A stretch of 64,000 nucleotides of DNA. Origin: a virus. Each line of letters begins with the position of its first letter. Position 1 is the stretch's first letter. A model generated the notes under the pieces. That model was given only the letters and a program-made list of their open reading frames with translations. It did no database searches and was not told where the DNA came from. The translations under genes and the position numbers were made by a program. Positions 23,790 through 32,753 of the stretch are shown piece by piece. The stretch covers positions 1-64,000 of the IMG/VR virus record IMGVR_UViG_3300017917_000723; one strand, 5' to 3'.

Positions 23790-26700
23790 TTAAATTTCTC
23801 CTGTGTTCTTGACACGCAATGGAATGTAAATGAATTCAACTGCCTTCACTGGTTCAATCGCAATGTCTACATATAGTTCGTTACGATCGATACGTGATGG
23901 AGTGTTGTTGCTTTCATCACAAACAACAGCATAGTCGTAAATAGCTCTTAGACCTACTAACTCTAACAACAAGCTCTCAACTGCTTGTTTGATCTCATCA
24001 CGTGTGATCTTATCGTTAGGTTCGAAGATGTATGGACGAGCTAGTTTGTTCAACTGACTGCGTAGATATACAACTAAACGTGCTACGTTAATTCTGTCTA
24101 GTGCAGAAGCATTTCTTGCACGAGTCTTTTGACCGTATGCAACTAAACCAACACCGTTGAAGAATGGAATTGGGTTAATCTTTAGGTCATATAGTGTATC
24201 ACGCTGTCCTTCATTTAGTGCTACAGTTTGGAATTCACCTGTCATAGCATCGATATAACCAACTGCTGTAGCGTTAGTAATACCACCACGACGTGTACCT
24301 GCTGGAGCAAACCATGGATAACTTACGTTGTCGCTTAGAGCGATTGTCTTTAGCATCATGTGCGATGCTGGAACAACTGCACCTGCGCCGCTTAGGTCTG
24401 TTGTGAAACCGTTTGGATAATAAGTAGCTAGGTATTCATCATATGTAACGATACCGTCGTCACCGTTGTCTGTTACTAGGTTAGCGTTAGTACCCCATGT
24501 TGTTAACGAAGTAGCATCGCTCTTTAATCTTAATGGAGTATCACCGACAACGAACGCTGTGATACCGCGATCGATGTTTAGGTTAACTAGATTGCTTAAT
24601 AATTCTGGATAACCAGGAGCAGCAATTAAGTTAAAGTTTCTACGCTCTTCGTCACGAATTTCTTGGCTAGTATCAACAACACTCTTCATTGCCTGTACAA
24701 CAACTTTACGCTGTGCCTTGCGACCAAAGCTACCTGAACCGTCTTCGTTGTTACCAGAAGCAGTAACCCAACGATCTGTCCAGTATGTTTCCATGCTTAG
24801 ACCAGCTCCGCTGAGGAATGCTGTACCTGCTAGTGTTGCTGTACTTGTACGTGGGTTGTCACCAGTAGTGTCAATATAGCTGTTAGCATAACGCTTAACG
24901 TTACCGCCGGAACGACGTAGGTTCCATAGCAACATACCTTTTGGATATAGTGCCGGATCTGGAGCATCTGGGTCTAGGAAGTTATTTGTAACTAGGTCTT
25001 CGATTGTTGATGCTTCTTTTGATGAACCTGCTGTTGCCCAACGAGCGTCAGCAAATAGAACACCTTCTTCTGTTGTTTGATCTGTCTTATCGACTAATTC
25101 CCAACGTTGTGATTGATCAGCAATGTCTGTTAAGTTGCTGTTATATCTATAGATAGTTGGATAGTTTTCCATGTCAGCTGTGCTGATCCATAAGTCGCCA
25201 GTTGTTGTTACACCAGAAACATAAGGATTGCTTGCAGCTACGATTGGTAGATAACCTGTTCTTAGATTTGTTGTTGGGGCTTCATAATATGGAGCAGTTG
25301 AGTGTCTGTAACCTACCCATGTAGCACCGTTATGAACCATGATATCAACTTCGCTGAAGTTTGGATTATACCATAATTGTCCGTCTGTTGGCTCGTTTAG
25401 AGGAGCATCTCCGCTGGCTGCAAATCTTGGATTTGAAGCACATAGTGGTTTCCAACCAGATGCTAGATATTCTTCACTTGCGCCTGCTGATAGGTCTTCT
25501 TGGCCTACAACAACTGAACCAGTTGATAGGTTGTAGAAGTTTTCTGTACCTTCTCTTGTTTTTAAATTGTATGCTGCAAATAGCTTAGAAACAGGAGTAC
25601 CAGTACCGTCTGTAAATCTCATGTCTCCGCCAGCTGTATGAGTAATTACTAATCTGCTTGATGTTGCAGACACTGTAATTACAGAAGCTTCGATATTGGT
25701 AAAACCTGCAGAGTTTATAGCTGCGGCAATGATGTCAGCATCACCCGAATTACCTTGCAACGGATTAGCAGGTGTATTTGTTGATGCACAGCTAATTGTT
25801 TTTGCAGTATCTAAACTTTCTTGTCCTACTAAAGTTTCTTTTAATGTAAATGTATAGTTTCCTGCAGAAAAAGTTCCTGATTTAATAATATTCGATGTAA
25901 CACTAGTACCGGTTCCAGCAGCTACATTTCTGCGCCATACACGGAATTCTGCTGTGTTTGTTGTCGAATCAAAACCAGAATTTTCAGATGCATTGCTCTG
26001 TACAAATAATGCATCAGCTGCAACTTTTGCACCACCACCGCTACGGTCTAAAGAATAAAGTGCAGCATTTGTTGAAGCGTAAATTGGTGCTTCGTTGCTG
26101 ACCCATGATTCTGTAGCAGAACTCCATTGCTTTGCTCTCCAACGAGCACCGTTGTTTGGTTCTGTAGACTTAATCCAAACAGAACCTGTTGGATATCCTG
26201 CTGTTAATGGATTGTTTCCAGTAGCATTGTCTGTGATCTTAAATGCTGGCACAGAAGTATGTGGGCTGATTTGTAATTTAGGTGCTGCATATCTTCCAAC
26301 TGTTACACCTAATGTTGCCCAGCTAGCTGTACCGTCTTCTAGTTGAACTGTACCGTCTGCTGCTGAATCTAAACCAGAGGATGTTCCGTCACAGTAGACA
26401 TATAATTTGTTGTTAATAACATCTGCACATACTCCAGGTATGCTTGCACCGTTAATTGCTGTTTCAGCTGCGGCTACTCCGCCGTTAACGTTAATCTGTT
26501 GATTGTTAATGAACAATGTGCCGTTAACTGTGCTTGTAGAAGCAGTTCCAGCGTATACTGGCCAGCTAGCTTTCCATTCTGGGCTACCGACTAGTACCCA
26601 GTCACCTGAGCTAACTGCTGTTCCGCCACCTGCTACGCCACCATTACCTGCAGATTTAAAATAAATTCTTGCTAGGTCTTCGTTTGTACCGAATGATGTA

Positions 26701-27311
26701 TCGCCTTCAACAGTTTGGAATACTACAGCATAGTCACCGATCATGCCCACAGATCCCTTTGGAGCATTGTTTTCAATCTTAGCTGGATAGTCGCTGTCGG
26801 TTAAAACCACAGGAACTTTATTGCTAAATTTCTGTCCACCTGTAGTAGTAGGAGCAGCACCGTTCCATTCTTGTACACCCCAGGTTGTTGCCTGTGTGTC
26901 AATCCACCATTGTCCGTTTGTTGGGTTCGCTCCCGGGGCATCTACTTGTGCTTCTAGTTCGTCTAGGTTTACATCTGCACGAACAATAAATGCCGCGTTA
27001 CTTACACCTAATAAACTGTATGCTGCTAACAAACCGTATTCGTTACGCTCTGATCCGTGTACAGGAGTAGAACTCGCTGTCTTTTCAAAGAACGGAATAC
27101 CGAATGTTTCTGTTAAATCTCTTTGGCTGGTCATTTTAAATGCCTTACCAGCATTGGCTTTTGTTGTACCGGCGGCAACGCCTGTGCCTGCGCCGTTTGT
27201 CTTATCTTGGCCTGTTGCTACAACGATAAGAGGTGTTGTCCCAGGCTCAGCTGGTGTATAAAAACTCTCGTCGATTACCGTAACTTGTACGCCGGGTGAT
27301 GTTAGTGCCAT
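23790..27311 (-). CDS. 18: contractile tail sheath gp18 with large insertion
   Basis: 1173-residue sheath protein, far longer than T4 gp18 (659 aa). The N-terminus (SPGVQVTVIDES) and C-terminus (GVGLVAYGQKTRARNASALDRINVARLVVYLR through YIPLRVKNTG) are typical. The middle holds an added region of roughly 500 residues with recurring Trp-rich blocks: GQWWIDTQ, GSVWIKSTE, GQLWYNPN, GDLWISTA. These are likely surface domains decorating the tail. AGGAG precedes the ATG, and GCTAAATA lies 33 nt upstream. Confidence 0.93.
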   Translation of the reverse strand: MALTSPGVQVTVIDESFYTPAEPGTTPLIVVATGQDKTNGAGTGVAAGTTKANAGKAFKMTSQRDLTETFGIPFFEKTASSTPVHGSERNEYGLLAAYSLLGVSNAAFIVRADVNLDELEAQVDAPGANPTNGQWWIDTQATTWGVQEWNGAAPTTTGGQKFSNKVPVVLTDSDYPAKIENNAPKGSVGMIGDYAVVFQTVEGDTSFGTNEDLARIYFKSAGNGGVAGGGTAVSSGDWVLVGSPEWKASWPVYAGTASTSTVNGTLFINNQQINVNGGVAAAETAINGASIPGVCADVINNKLYVYCDGTSSGLDSAADGTVQLEDGTASWATLGVTVGRYAAPKLQISPHTSVPAFKITDNATGNNPLTAGYPTGSVWIKSTEPNNGARWRAKQWSSATESWVSNEAPIYASTNAALYSLDRSGGGAKVAADALFVQSNASENSGFDSTTNTAEFRVWRRNVAAGTGTSVTSNIIKSGTFSAGNYTFTLKETLVGQESLDTAKTISCASTNTPANPLQGNSGDADIIAAAINSAGFTNIEASVITVSATSSRLVITHTAGGDMRFTDGTGTPVSKLFAAYNLKTREGTENFYNLSTGSVVVGQEDLSAGASEEYLASGWKPLCASNPRFAASGDAPLNEPTDGQLWYNPNFSEVDIMVHNGATWVGYRHSTAPYYEAPTTNLRTGYLPIVAASNPYVSGVTTTGDLWISTADMENYPTIYRYNSNLTDIADQSQRWELVDKTDQTTEEGVLFADARWATAGSSKEASTIEDLVTNNFLDPDAPDPALYPKGMLLWNLRRSGGNVKRYANSYIDTTGDNPRTSTATLAGTAFLSGAGLSMETYWTDRWVTASGNNEDGSGSFGRKAQRKVVVQAMKSVVDTSQEIRDEERRNFNLIAAPGYPELLSNLVNLNIDRGITAFVVGDTPLRLKSDATSLTTWGTNANLVTDNGDDGIVTYDEYLATYYPNGFTTDLSGAGAVVPASHMMLKTIALSDNVSYPWFAPAGTRRGGITNATAVGYIDAMTGEFQTVALNEGQRDTLYDLKINPIPFFNGVGLVAYGQKTRARNASALDRINVARLVVYLRSQLNKLARPYIFEPNDKITRDEIKQAVESLLLELVGLRAIYDYAVVCDESNNTPSRIDRNELYVDIAIEPVKAVEFIYIPLRVKNTGEI

Positions 27312-27344
27312 ATTCCCTATTCTCCTGGTAATAGTTGCTCATAA

Positions 27345-27352
27345 TATTTAGC
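27345..27352 (-). promoter_or_regulatory. late-promoter-like GCTAAATA upstream of gp18
   Basis: Lies 33 nt before the sheath ATG, with AGGAG between. This is a conventional leader, in contrast to the 5-nt class. Confidence 0.55.
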
Positions 27353-27404
27353 GGCAATAAGGAAAAACGGGCAGTTATAGCCAATGAAAAAGGGGAAGAA
27401 AAGG

Positions 27405-27412
27405 TGTAAATA
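27405..27412 (+). promoter_or_regulatory. late-promoter-like TGTAAATA, 5 nt from ATG
   Basis: The plus-strand member of the 5-nt class, before the ATG at 27418. It overlaps a purine-rich stretch (GGGGAAGAAAAGG) that could also be a distant ribosome site. Confidence 0.5.
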
Positions 27413-27417
27413 TTTTT

Positions 27418-27756
27418 ATGAGACCACTTTGTAAGGCCTGCGCACAGCGGCCTAGCGCATTGAATTATTATAAAAACGGAAAACCTTACTATCGAAGGTT
27501 ATGTGAGGCATGTATGGCTCACGGTCCTAGGGCACATATACCTAGATGGCAACAAGCTGGTTATAAACCTAAGAATTACTGTGAGAAGTGCGGTTTTAAG
27601 TCACCGCACAAAGAAGTTTTTAGAGTGTTTCATATAGACGGCAACTTAGATAATTGCCGCCCTACTAACTTAAAAACAATCTGTGCCAATTGTGCTCAGG
27701 TGCTTCACAAGGAGGGCGTCACTTGGCGTCAGGGGGACCTCGTTGCTGATTACTGA
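27418..27756 (+). CDS. zinc-binding HNH-like protein, probably not catalytic
   Basis: 112-residue basic protein with four Cys pairs (CKAC, CEAC, CEKC, CANC), enough for two zinc sites. The second half has the HNH layout: CEKCGF, FRVFHIDGNLDN, NLKTICANC. In active HNH nucleases the first position is HH and the last pair is followed by His; here they read FH and CANCA, so cleavage is doubtful and nucleic-acid binding is more likely. It is a lone plus-strand gene that overlaps the 3' end of the dNMP kinase gene by 87 nt on the opposite strand. Confidence 0.77.
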   Translation: MRPLCKACAQRPSALNYYKNGKPYYRRLCEACMAHGPRAHIPRWQQAGYKPKNYCEKCGFKSPHKEVFRVFHIDGNLDNCRPTNLKTICANCAQVLHKEGVTWRQGDLVADY

Positions 27757-28356
27757 TGCAACTTTGGCATAAAGATCAGCCACAGTTCCATCGTTTTCAA
27801 TAATATGGTCAAAATCAGTACCTACCCAGGCAGTTTCGCTAGCGTGTATTTTCTGCATTTTAAGATCCTGCACAGCCCAATTGTGACCTTTATTAGCTGC
27901 CACTGCTAGATTGTACCACTCAGGAAGTTCTCCACGTTTGACCCAGATGATTTTTCCACCTGCATTACGGATACTAGAAATTTCATTAGGAAAACGACAG
28001 TCTGAAATGACTACATGATCTTTACTATTACGGAGTTTGTTTTCTAGGCTAGCAATCCAAATATCGTCATGGAAGCCTTTGCGGCATACTTCTGTGCCCC
28101 AGTATTGTAATACCCAACGAGGAGTAAGTGTAGGCATGTCAAGACGTTCTGCCCACCACGGATCTACTTGTTCACGCCATTCACGAGCTTCTTTAGTGCG
28201 TCCTTCTAACAGCATCCGGTCCCATCCAAACACCGCGCTTACAGCATCTTTAAGAGTCGACGCAAAACTCTCCCGTCTAAACTCGTGAAAATTTACCAAA
28301 TAGTCCGCGATAGTATCTTTACCGGAACCAATAAAGCCGCAAATACCTATGATCAT
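27670..28356 (-). CDS. 1: deoxynucleoside monophosphate kinase gp1
   Basis: 228-residue kinase that phosphorylates dNMPs for phage DNA synthesis. The P-loop GFIGSGKDT is at residues 7-15. RWVLQYWGTEVCR, VVISDCRFPNE and IIWVKRG match T4 gp1. The start at 28356 (MIIGICG) is fixed by GGAGG 5 nt upstream; an in-frame TTG four codons earlier is part of that ribosome site. The last 29 codons overlap the convergent plus-strand gene. Confidence 0.92.
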   Translation of the reverse strand: MIIGICGFIGSGKDTIADYLVNFHEFRRESFASTLKDAVSAVFGWDRMLLEGRTKEAREWREQVDPWWAERLDMPTLTPRWVLQYWGTEVCRKGFHDDIWIASLENKLRNSKDHVVISDCRFPNEISSIRNAGGKIIWVKRGELPEWYNLAVAANKGHNWAVQDLKMQKIHASETAWVGTDFDHIIENDGTVADLYAKVASVISNEVPLTPSDALLVKHLSTIGTDCF

Positions 28357-28402
28357 AATATCCTCCAATTAAGGACATTATAGCATACAGAAATTTATAG
28401 TG

Positions 28403-29161
28403 TCAACCAGTAATCCAAGTGTAACCGGAACCGCCAGGAACTAATTTCATCAAATCTTCAACTAATTTGTCCATCTCGGCTTGGGCTTCTGTTTTAAGTG
28501 CGGCACCGTTTAGACTGCTTCCGCCCTGTGGACCTGCTATCTGTGCAAACTTCTCACGTGCCTGACCTAGCATCATTTTGCAGTTTGCTAAAGCGTAATC
28601 TTTAATCCACTGTCCAGAGTAGACATCATCTATAATAGCAAAATCCGGTTTGCTGTTATAGACCATAAGCATGACGCTTTCTTCACCTCTTGGACGTTGC
28701 TGAACAATAAGTTTGTGTGTTTGAGGATGCCATGTAAAATTGATATATGAGCCAAACATTTTTCCTACTAGCTCTTGATACTGTGCAAACAGTTCATAGG
28801 TCAATAATCCGCCCATATTCGTAGAACTTAAAAGATAGGTATTAGTATAGGCTAAGTTGAACGGTTCAAACACTGTACCACCTGTACCGTTACCCGTTCT
28901 AGAACCAACACTTCTACGGAAAATTTGGCGAACCTGTTGTATTTCTTTAGGTAGAATATACTCGTTTTGGCTTTCTTGTAGTGTTAAAAATACATAACTT
29001 TCTTCTACGGCATTATCGGATCTTTGTCGGAAAACCGCTAGAGCACGATTTAGGGCTGTTTCGTAGTGTTGGGGATCTAGTTCTACGTCAATCATACCGT
29101 CACCTAGCATGGTGCGGCAATAGTCGTAAACTGACTGGCGGGCTTGGTCGTTTGTACTCAT
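28403..29161 (-). CDS. 13: neck protein gp13
   Basis: 252-residue protein with the layout of aquatic T4-like gp13: an N-terminal SVYDYCRTMLGDGMIDVELDPQHYETALNRAL, EYILPKEIQQVRQIFRR, a beta-rich centre (FTWHPQTHKLIVQQ) and QWIKDYALANCKMMLGQAREKF. gp13 with gp14 forms the collar that closes the portal after packaging. It is divergent from gp14, with GATAAATA 5 nt before its ATG. The assignment rests on pattern and on adjacency to gp14 and gp15. Confidence 0.75.
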   Translation of the reverse strand: MSTNDQARQSVYDYCRTMLGDGMIDVELDPQHYETALNRALAVFRQRSDNAVEESYVFLTLQESQNEYILPKEIQQVRQIFRRSVGSRTGNGTGGTVFEPFNLAYTNTYLLSSTNMGGLLTYELFAQYQELVGKMFGSYINFTWHPQTHKLIVQQRPRGEESVMLMVYNSKPDFAIIDDVYSGQWIKDYALANCKMMLGQAREKFAQIAGPQGGSSLNGAALKTEAQAEMDKLVEDLMKLVPGGSGYTWITG

Positions 29162-29166
29162 ACTAC

Positions 29167-29174
29167 TATTTATC
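29167..29174 (-). promoter_or_regulatory. late promoter GATAAATA, 5 nt from gp13 ATG
   Basis: One of a divergent pair in the gap between gp13 and gp14; no Shine-Dalgarno sequence in the 5-nt spacer. Confidence 0.65.
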
Positions 29175-29179
29175 GTAGC

Positions 29180-29187
29180 GGTAAATA
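29180..29187 (+). promoter_or_regulatory. late promoter GGTAAATA before gp14
   Basis: Lies 7 nt before the preferred gp14 ATG (29195) and 1 nt before an earlier in-frame ATG (29189). It is the only promoter-like motif I noticed ahead of the long plus-strand operon to 38320. Confidence 0.58.
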
Positions 29188-29194
29188 TATGACT

Positions 29195-30589
29195 ATGCCA
29201 AGACTTTCGCTATACCGCCCAGAAAAGGGCAACGACTACAAATTTATCGATAAAAATATCTGGGAAATGTTTCAGGTTGGCGGTACTGACGTTTTTGTAC
29301 ACAAATATTTAGGCCCAAACACTTCTGTGCAGGGCAACACACCTAGCACTCCTGAATATACTGGCGGAGATGATCCTTTTAAGATACAAGATTTGTTATT
29401 CTTAGAAAATCGAGATCGAAAATATGATCCAGATGTTTATATTCTTAGAGGAGTTTATAACTTACAGGATATTGATTTTAATCTAAGTCAATTTGGACTA
29501 TTTTTACAAAATGATACAGTGTTTATGACATTTCATATTAATGATACTGTAGAAAAACTCGGCCGTAAGATTATTGCAGGAGATGTTATCGAACTTCCGC
29601 ACCTAAAAGACGAATATGCCCTGAATGATTTTAAGTATGCTCTAAAAAGATACTATGTGATAGAAGAAGTTAGTCGAGCTGCGGAAGGATTTTCTGTAAC
29701 ATGGTATCCCCATTTATATAGAGCGAAGTGTAAACCGTTAGTTGATAGTCAAGAATACAAACAAATACTCGACGGAATCGCAAATTCTGATTCTGACAAA
29801 GGCACATATAATTCTGCTATTACATATTATCCCGGAGATATTATCACCGGACCAGATGGTAAAAAGTACGAAGTGATACAAGAAGTTACCGGTGTTGCAC
29901 CTCCTGACACAACATATTATCAGCTTGCAGATACTCTTAGAGATATCATTAGTACCTATAACAAAGAGATGGAAATCACTCAGGCTGTACTTAATCAAGC
30001 CGAGGCCGATGCACCTAAAAGTGGTTACGACACTAGCAAATATTGGACCTTACAACGTTCCGACGATGGTACAGCAGAATTGGCTACGACCGATGCTAGC
30101 CAAGTTACTGTTGATGCTGCTACACAGGCAACTGATATCGATGGAAACTTATTATATGATAATAACGGAGATCCGATATATGTAGGTCAAACAGCTAGTT
30201 CTGTTTCTATGCCCGTAGATGGAGATGGTTATAATGGATATCTAACTGCTGACGGTTTACCGCCGAACGGTGCACCTTTTACAGCAGGATTGGCATTTCC
30301 AATTAATCCTAGCACAGGACAATTCTGTTTGAGAACAGACTACTTACCTAATAGATTGTTTAGATATAACGGTAGTAGATGGGTTAAATTCGAAGATAAT
30401 GTACGTATGACAATGAGCAACTTAGGTGAAAGCGATGTCGGAACTGGTGATACTTTTGCCGGTAAGGAAGTTCGTAAGACACAGAAAACAACATTTATTA
30501 ACAATACTAATGTTGATACGATCGACGGACATACTACTCAAGAAAAACAAAGCCTTAGTAAGGCTCTTAGACCACAGGCAGACGAATAA
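29195..30589 (+). CDS. 14: neck protein gp14 with C-terminal extension
   Basis: 464-residue protein, longer than T4 gp14 (256 aa). The core reads VFVHKYLGP, LQDIDFNLSQFGLFLQNDTVFMTF, IIAGDVIELPHLKD and FSVTWYPHLYRAKCKPL, comparable to T4's SNFGMQVQDEVTL and GDLIYFP. The remaining half is an extension with a Trp-type block (GQFCLRTDYLPNRLFRYNGSRW). It forms the neck with gp13. The start MPRLSLYRPEKG is chosen over ATG 29189 or an earlier ATG. TAATG overlap couples it to gp15. Confidence 0.82.
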   Translation: MPRLSLYRPEKGNDYKFIDKNIWEMFQVGGTDVFVHKYLGPNTSVQGNTPSTPEYTGGDDPFKIQDLLFLENRDRKYDPDVYILRGVYNLQDIDFNLSQFGLFLQNDTVFMTFHINDTVEKLGRKIIAGDVIELPHLKDEYALNDFKYALKRYYVIEEVSRAAEGFSVTWYPHLYRAKCKPLVDSQEYKQILDGIANSDSDKGTYNSAITYYPGDIITGPDGKKYEVIQEVTGVAPPDTTYYQLADTLRDIISTYNKEMEITQAVLNQAEADAPKSGYDTSKYWTLQRSDDGTAELATTDASQVTVDAATQATDIDGNLLYDNNGDPIYVGQTASSVSMPVDGDGYNGYLTADGLPPNGAPFTAGLAFPINPSTGQFCLRTDYLPNRLFRYNGSRWVKFEDNVRMTMSNLGESDVGTGDTFAGKEVRKTQKTTFINNTNVDTIDGHTTQEKQSLSKALRPQADE

Positions 30590-32109
30590 TGGATTACTTT
30601 TACGACGGTCAGATAAGAAGATATGTCACACAGTTTATGCGTGTGTTTATCGGTTTTAAGTGGAAGGCCGGTGACGGTGCAGAAACTACAGTTCCTGTTA
30701 TGTACGGAGACATGACTCGTCAAGTAGCGGCATTAATTAAAGAAAATTCTGAAAACAAAATGCCTAGTGTACCTCGCATAGCCTGTTATATCACAGGTCT
30801 TGAAATGGCTACAGATCGATTAGCAGATCCAACATTCGTTAGTAAAGTTCATATTAGAGAACGTAGATATACAGATGCAGGAGGAACTAGAGACTATCAG
30901 AACGTCCAAGGCGGAAATTATACAGTTGAAAGACTAATGCCTACGCCGTTTAAATTAACCATGAAGGCCGATATCTGGACTTCAAACACTGATCAGAAAT
31001 TACAGTTACTAGAACAAATATTAGTTTTGTTTAATCCTAGTTTAGAATTACAAACCACAGACAATTACATAGACTGGACTAGTCTTAGCGCCATGTACCT
31101 AACTACAACAAATTTTACCAGTAGAACAATACCTGCAGGAGCAGAAAGTGAAATTGATGTTTGTAGTTTAGAATTTGAAATGCCTATATGGATTACTCCT
31201 CCAGCTAAGGTCAAGAAGTTAGGCATAGTACAAAGTGTTATTTCTAATGTATTCTCAGAAACAGGTGAGGTTGTAAATCTAGACGACCTAGTCTATAACA
31301 GAAGAACAGGATCATTTAGTACTACTTCTAATAGATATCGAGTATTATTGTTTAAGTCAAATACCGGTAACCTTACAGATAACTTATATGATCTAACATT
31401 AGTTAATCCCGACTCTGCTGTTCTAGCATTAGGGTTATCTCAAAAATCTGTTAAGAACGGCGAACCGATAGCATGGGAAAATATATTAGAAGTTCAAGGC
31501 GGTTACCAGCCTGGCAGCGAAGTTTGGTTTAAGAAGGAAGACGGGTCAGAGATTATCGGAACTTTCGTAATTAATTCTCTAGATAGTAGTATTTTAACAG
31601 TAACCTTAGATCCAGATACGTATCCAGTAAATACCGATATATCTAGCAATATAGAAACAAGAGGAACTGTTGATGCTATCATAGATCCTTACAAATATAA
31701 TCCTTTAGAAGTTTATGGTACACACGCTAACATCCCAGTCGGGCTTCGTTTCTTAATGTTAGACGATGTTAATAACAGCATCAATAGAGACGGATATATA
31801 GAATATCCCTCTAATCCAGCAGATAGTACCAGTGTTCCGTATAGAGGTCCTCAAGCATGGAGAGAACCAAGCAATAACGATAGTTCTTGGGAAAACCAAG
31901 ACGGAACCGATCCAATAATTCTAGCAAATTCTATAGTAGAATGGAACGGCACACAGTGGAATACTATTTGGAATCCTGCAGACCACACGGAAACTGTCTA
32001 TATCCAAAATATCCGTACAGGCATCAAATATAAGTGGGACGGAGAACAGTGGCTCAAAGCCTTTGAAGGCGAGTACGGGCCAGGACAGTGGAACTTTAAA
32101 CTAGTCTAA
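30589..32109 (+). CDS. 15: tail sheath stabiliser/terminator gp15 with C-terminal extension
   Basis: 506 residues (T4 gp15: 272). The N-terminus DYFYDGQIRRYVTQFMRVFIGF parallels T4's GYFYNSSFRRYATLMGDLF. VPVMYGDMTRQ, MPTPFKLTMKADIWTSN, QLLEQILVLFNPSLEL and EFEMPIWITPPAKVKKLG also match. It caps the contracted tail and joins it to the neck. The last 240 residues are added and include IVEWNGTQWNTIW and KYKWDGEQW, the WNG-type blocks of the fibres. It follows gp14 in the same transcript. Confidence 0.88.
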   Translation: MDYFYDGQIRRYVTQFMRVFIGFKWKAGDGAETTVPVMYGDMTRQVAALIKENSENKMPSVPRIACYITGLEMATDRLADPTFVSKVHIRERRYTDAGGTRDYQNVQGGNYTVERLMPTPFKLTMKADIWTSNTDQKLQLLEQILVLFNPSLELQTTDNYIDWTSLSAMYLTTTNFTSRTIPAGAESEIDVCSLEFEMPIWITPPAKVKKLGIVQSVISNVFSETGEVVNLDDLVYNRRTGSFSTTSNRYRVLLFKSNTGNLTDNLYDLTLVNPDSAVLALGLSQKSVKNGEPIAWENILEVQGGYQPGSEVWFKKEDGSEIIGTFVINSLDSSILTVTLDPDTYPVNTDISSNIETRGTVDAIIDPYKYNPLEVYGTHANIPVGLRFLMLDDVNNSINRDGYIEYPSNPADSTSVPYRGPQAWREPSNNDSSWENQDGTDPIILANSIVEWNGTQWNTIWNPADHTETVYIQNIRTGIKYKWDGEQWLKAFEGEYGPGQWNFKLV

Positions 32110-32122
32110 GCTAAGTAAAGGC

Positions 32123-32509
32123 ATGCAGCAGCGTGCCGGCTTATTATTCCTAGCAAAAAACACAGGAAGAGTCCTATTAATTTTAGAGGACTCTCGATGG
32201 ACTGTACCTACTTTTCCTAGAAAAGGTGCGCTCATAGATGATGCTATAGATCTTTTAAAAAATTATTCGCAAGGAAGGATATTGCCTATAGAACTTTATC
32301 TTTCCGAAGATCGTGGTTTTGAATACGGTACATACGTTTGCGTAGTTGAAGAAGAATTTTTAACCCTAGCGGCCGACACAATTTGTTGGTCTGGGTTAGA
32401 TTATCTGCCCAAACAGCTACATACTGGATTAAAAATCACACTGAATAATCAGATTATTAGAACTAAAATTGAAACAATAATGGAGTTAGAAAAAGATGCT
32501 TCAAGCTAA
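32123..32509 (+). CDS. Nudix-like protein lacking the catalytic box
   Basis: 128-residue protein. It starts QRAGLLFLAKNTGRVLLILEDSRWTVPTF, the strand pattern of Nudix hydrolases, but the expected GG...E..REL.EE.G box is replaced by RKGALIDDAIDLLKNYSQGR. It is therefore a probable non-catalytic Nudix fold, perhaps a binding or assembly subunit. It lies 13 nt after gp15 and overlaps the next gene. Confidence 0.68.
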   Translation: MQQRAGLLFLAKNTGRVLLILEDSRWTVPTFPRKGALIDDAIDLLKNYSQGRILPIELYLSEDRGFEYGTYVCVVEEEFLTLAADTICWSGLDYLPKQLHTGLKITLNNQIIRTKIETIMELEKDASS

Positions 32510-32753
32510 TCAAAGATTTCAAGAAGATGTTAAACGATATACCGAGGCTATTAATGATATGCCCGACAGTCAGGGAAAAATCGAAGCTCAAAAACTTCTT
32601 AATGATCTTATATACGAAGTAAAAAACATGGACAATATGTTTATGGATATGGTGTATTCAAAACAGCTACCTTCTCTCGGAGCAGAAATTAGAGATCGGA
32701 TAACTGATATCAGAAAAAAGTTAGATAAAAAAATAGCAAGACAGTCTGTATGA
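32496..32753 (+). CDS. small helical hypothetical protein
   Basis: 85-residue, almost entirely helical and charged protein (RFQEDVKRYTEAINDM, AEIRDRITDIRKKLDKKI), likely a coiled coil. It overlaps the Nudix-like gene by 14 nt and the halogenase start by ATGA, so all three are coupled. No recognised family. Confidence 0.72.
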   Translation: MLQANQRFQEDVKRYTEAINDMPDSQGKIEAQKLLNDLIYEVKNMDNMFMDMVYSKQLPSLGAEIRDRITDIRKKLDKKIARQSV

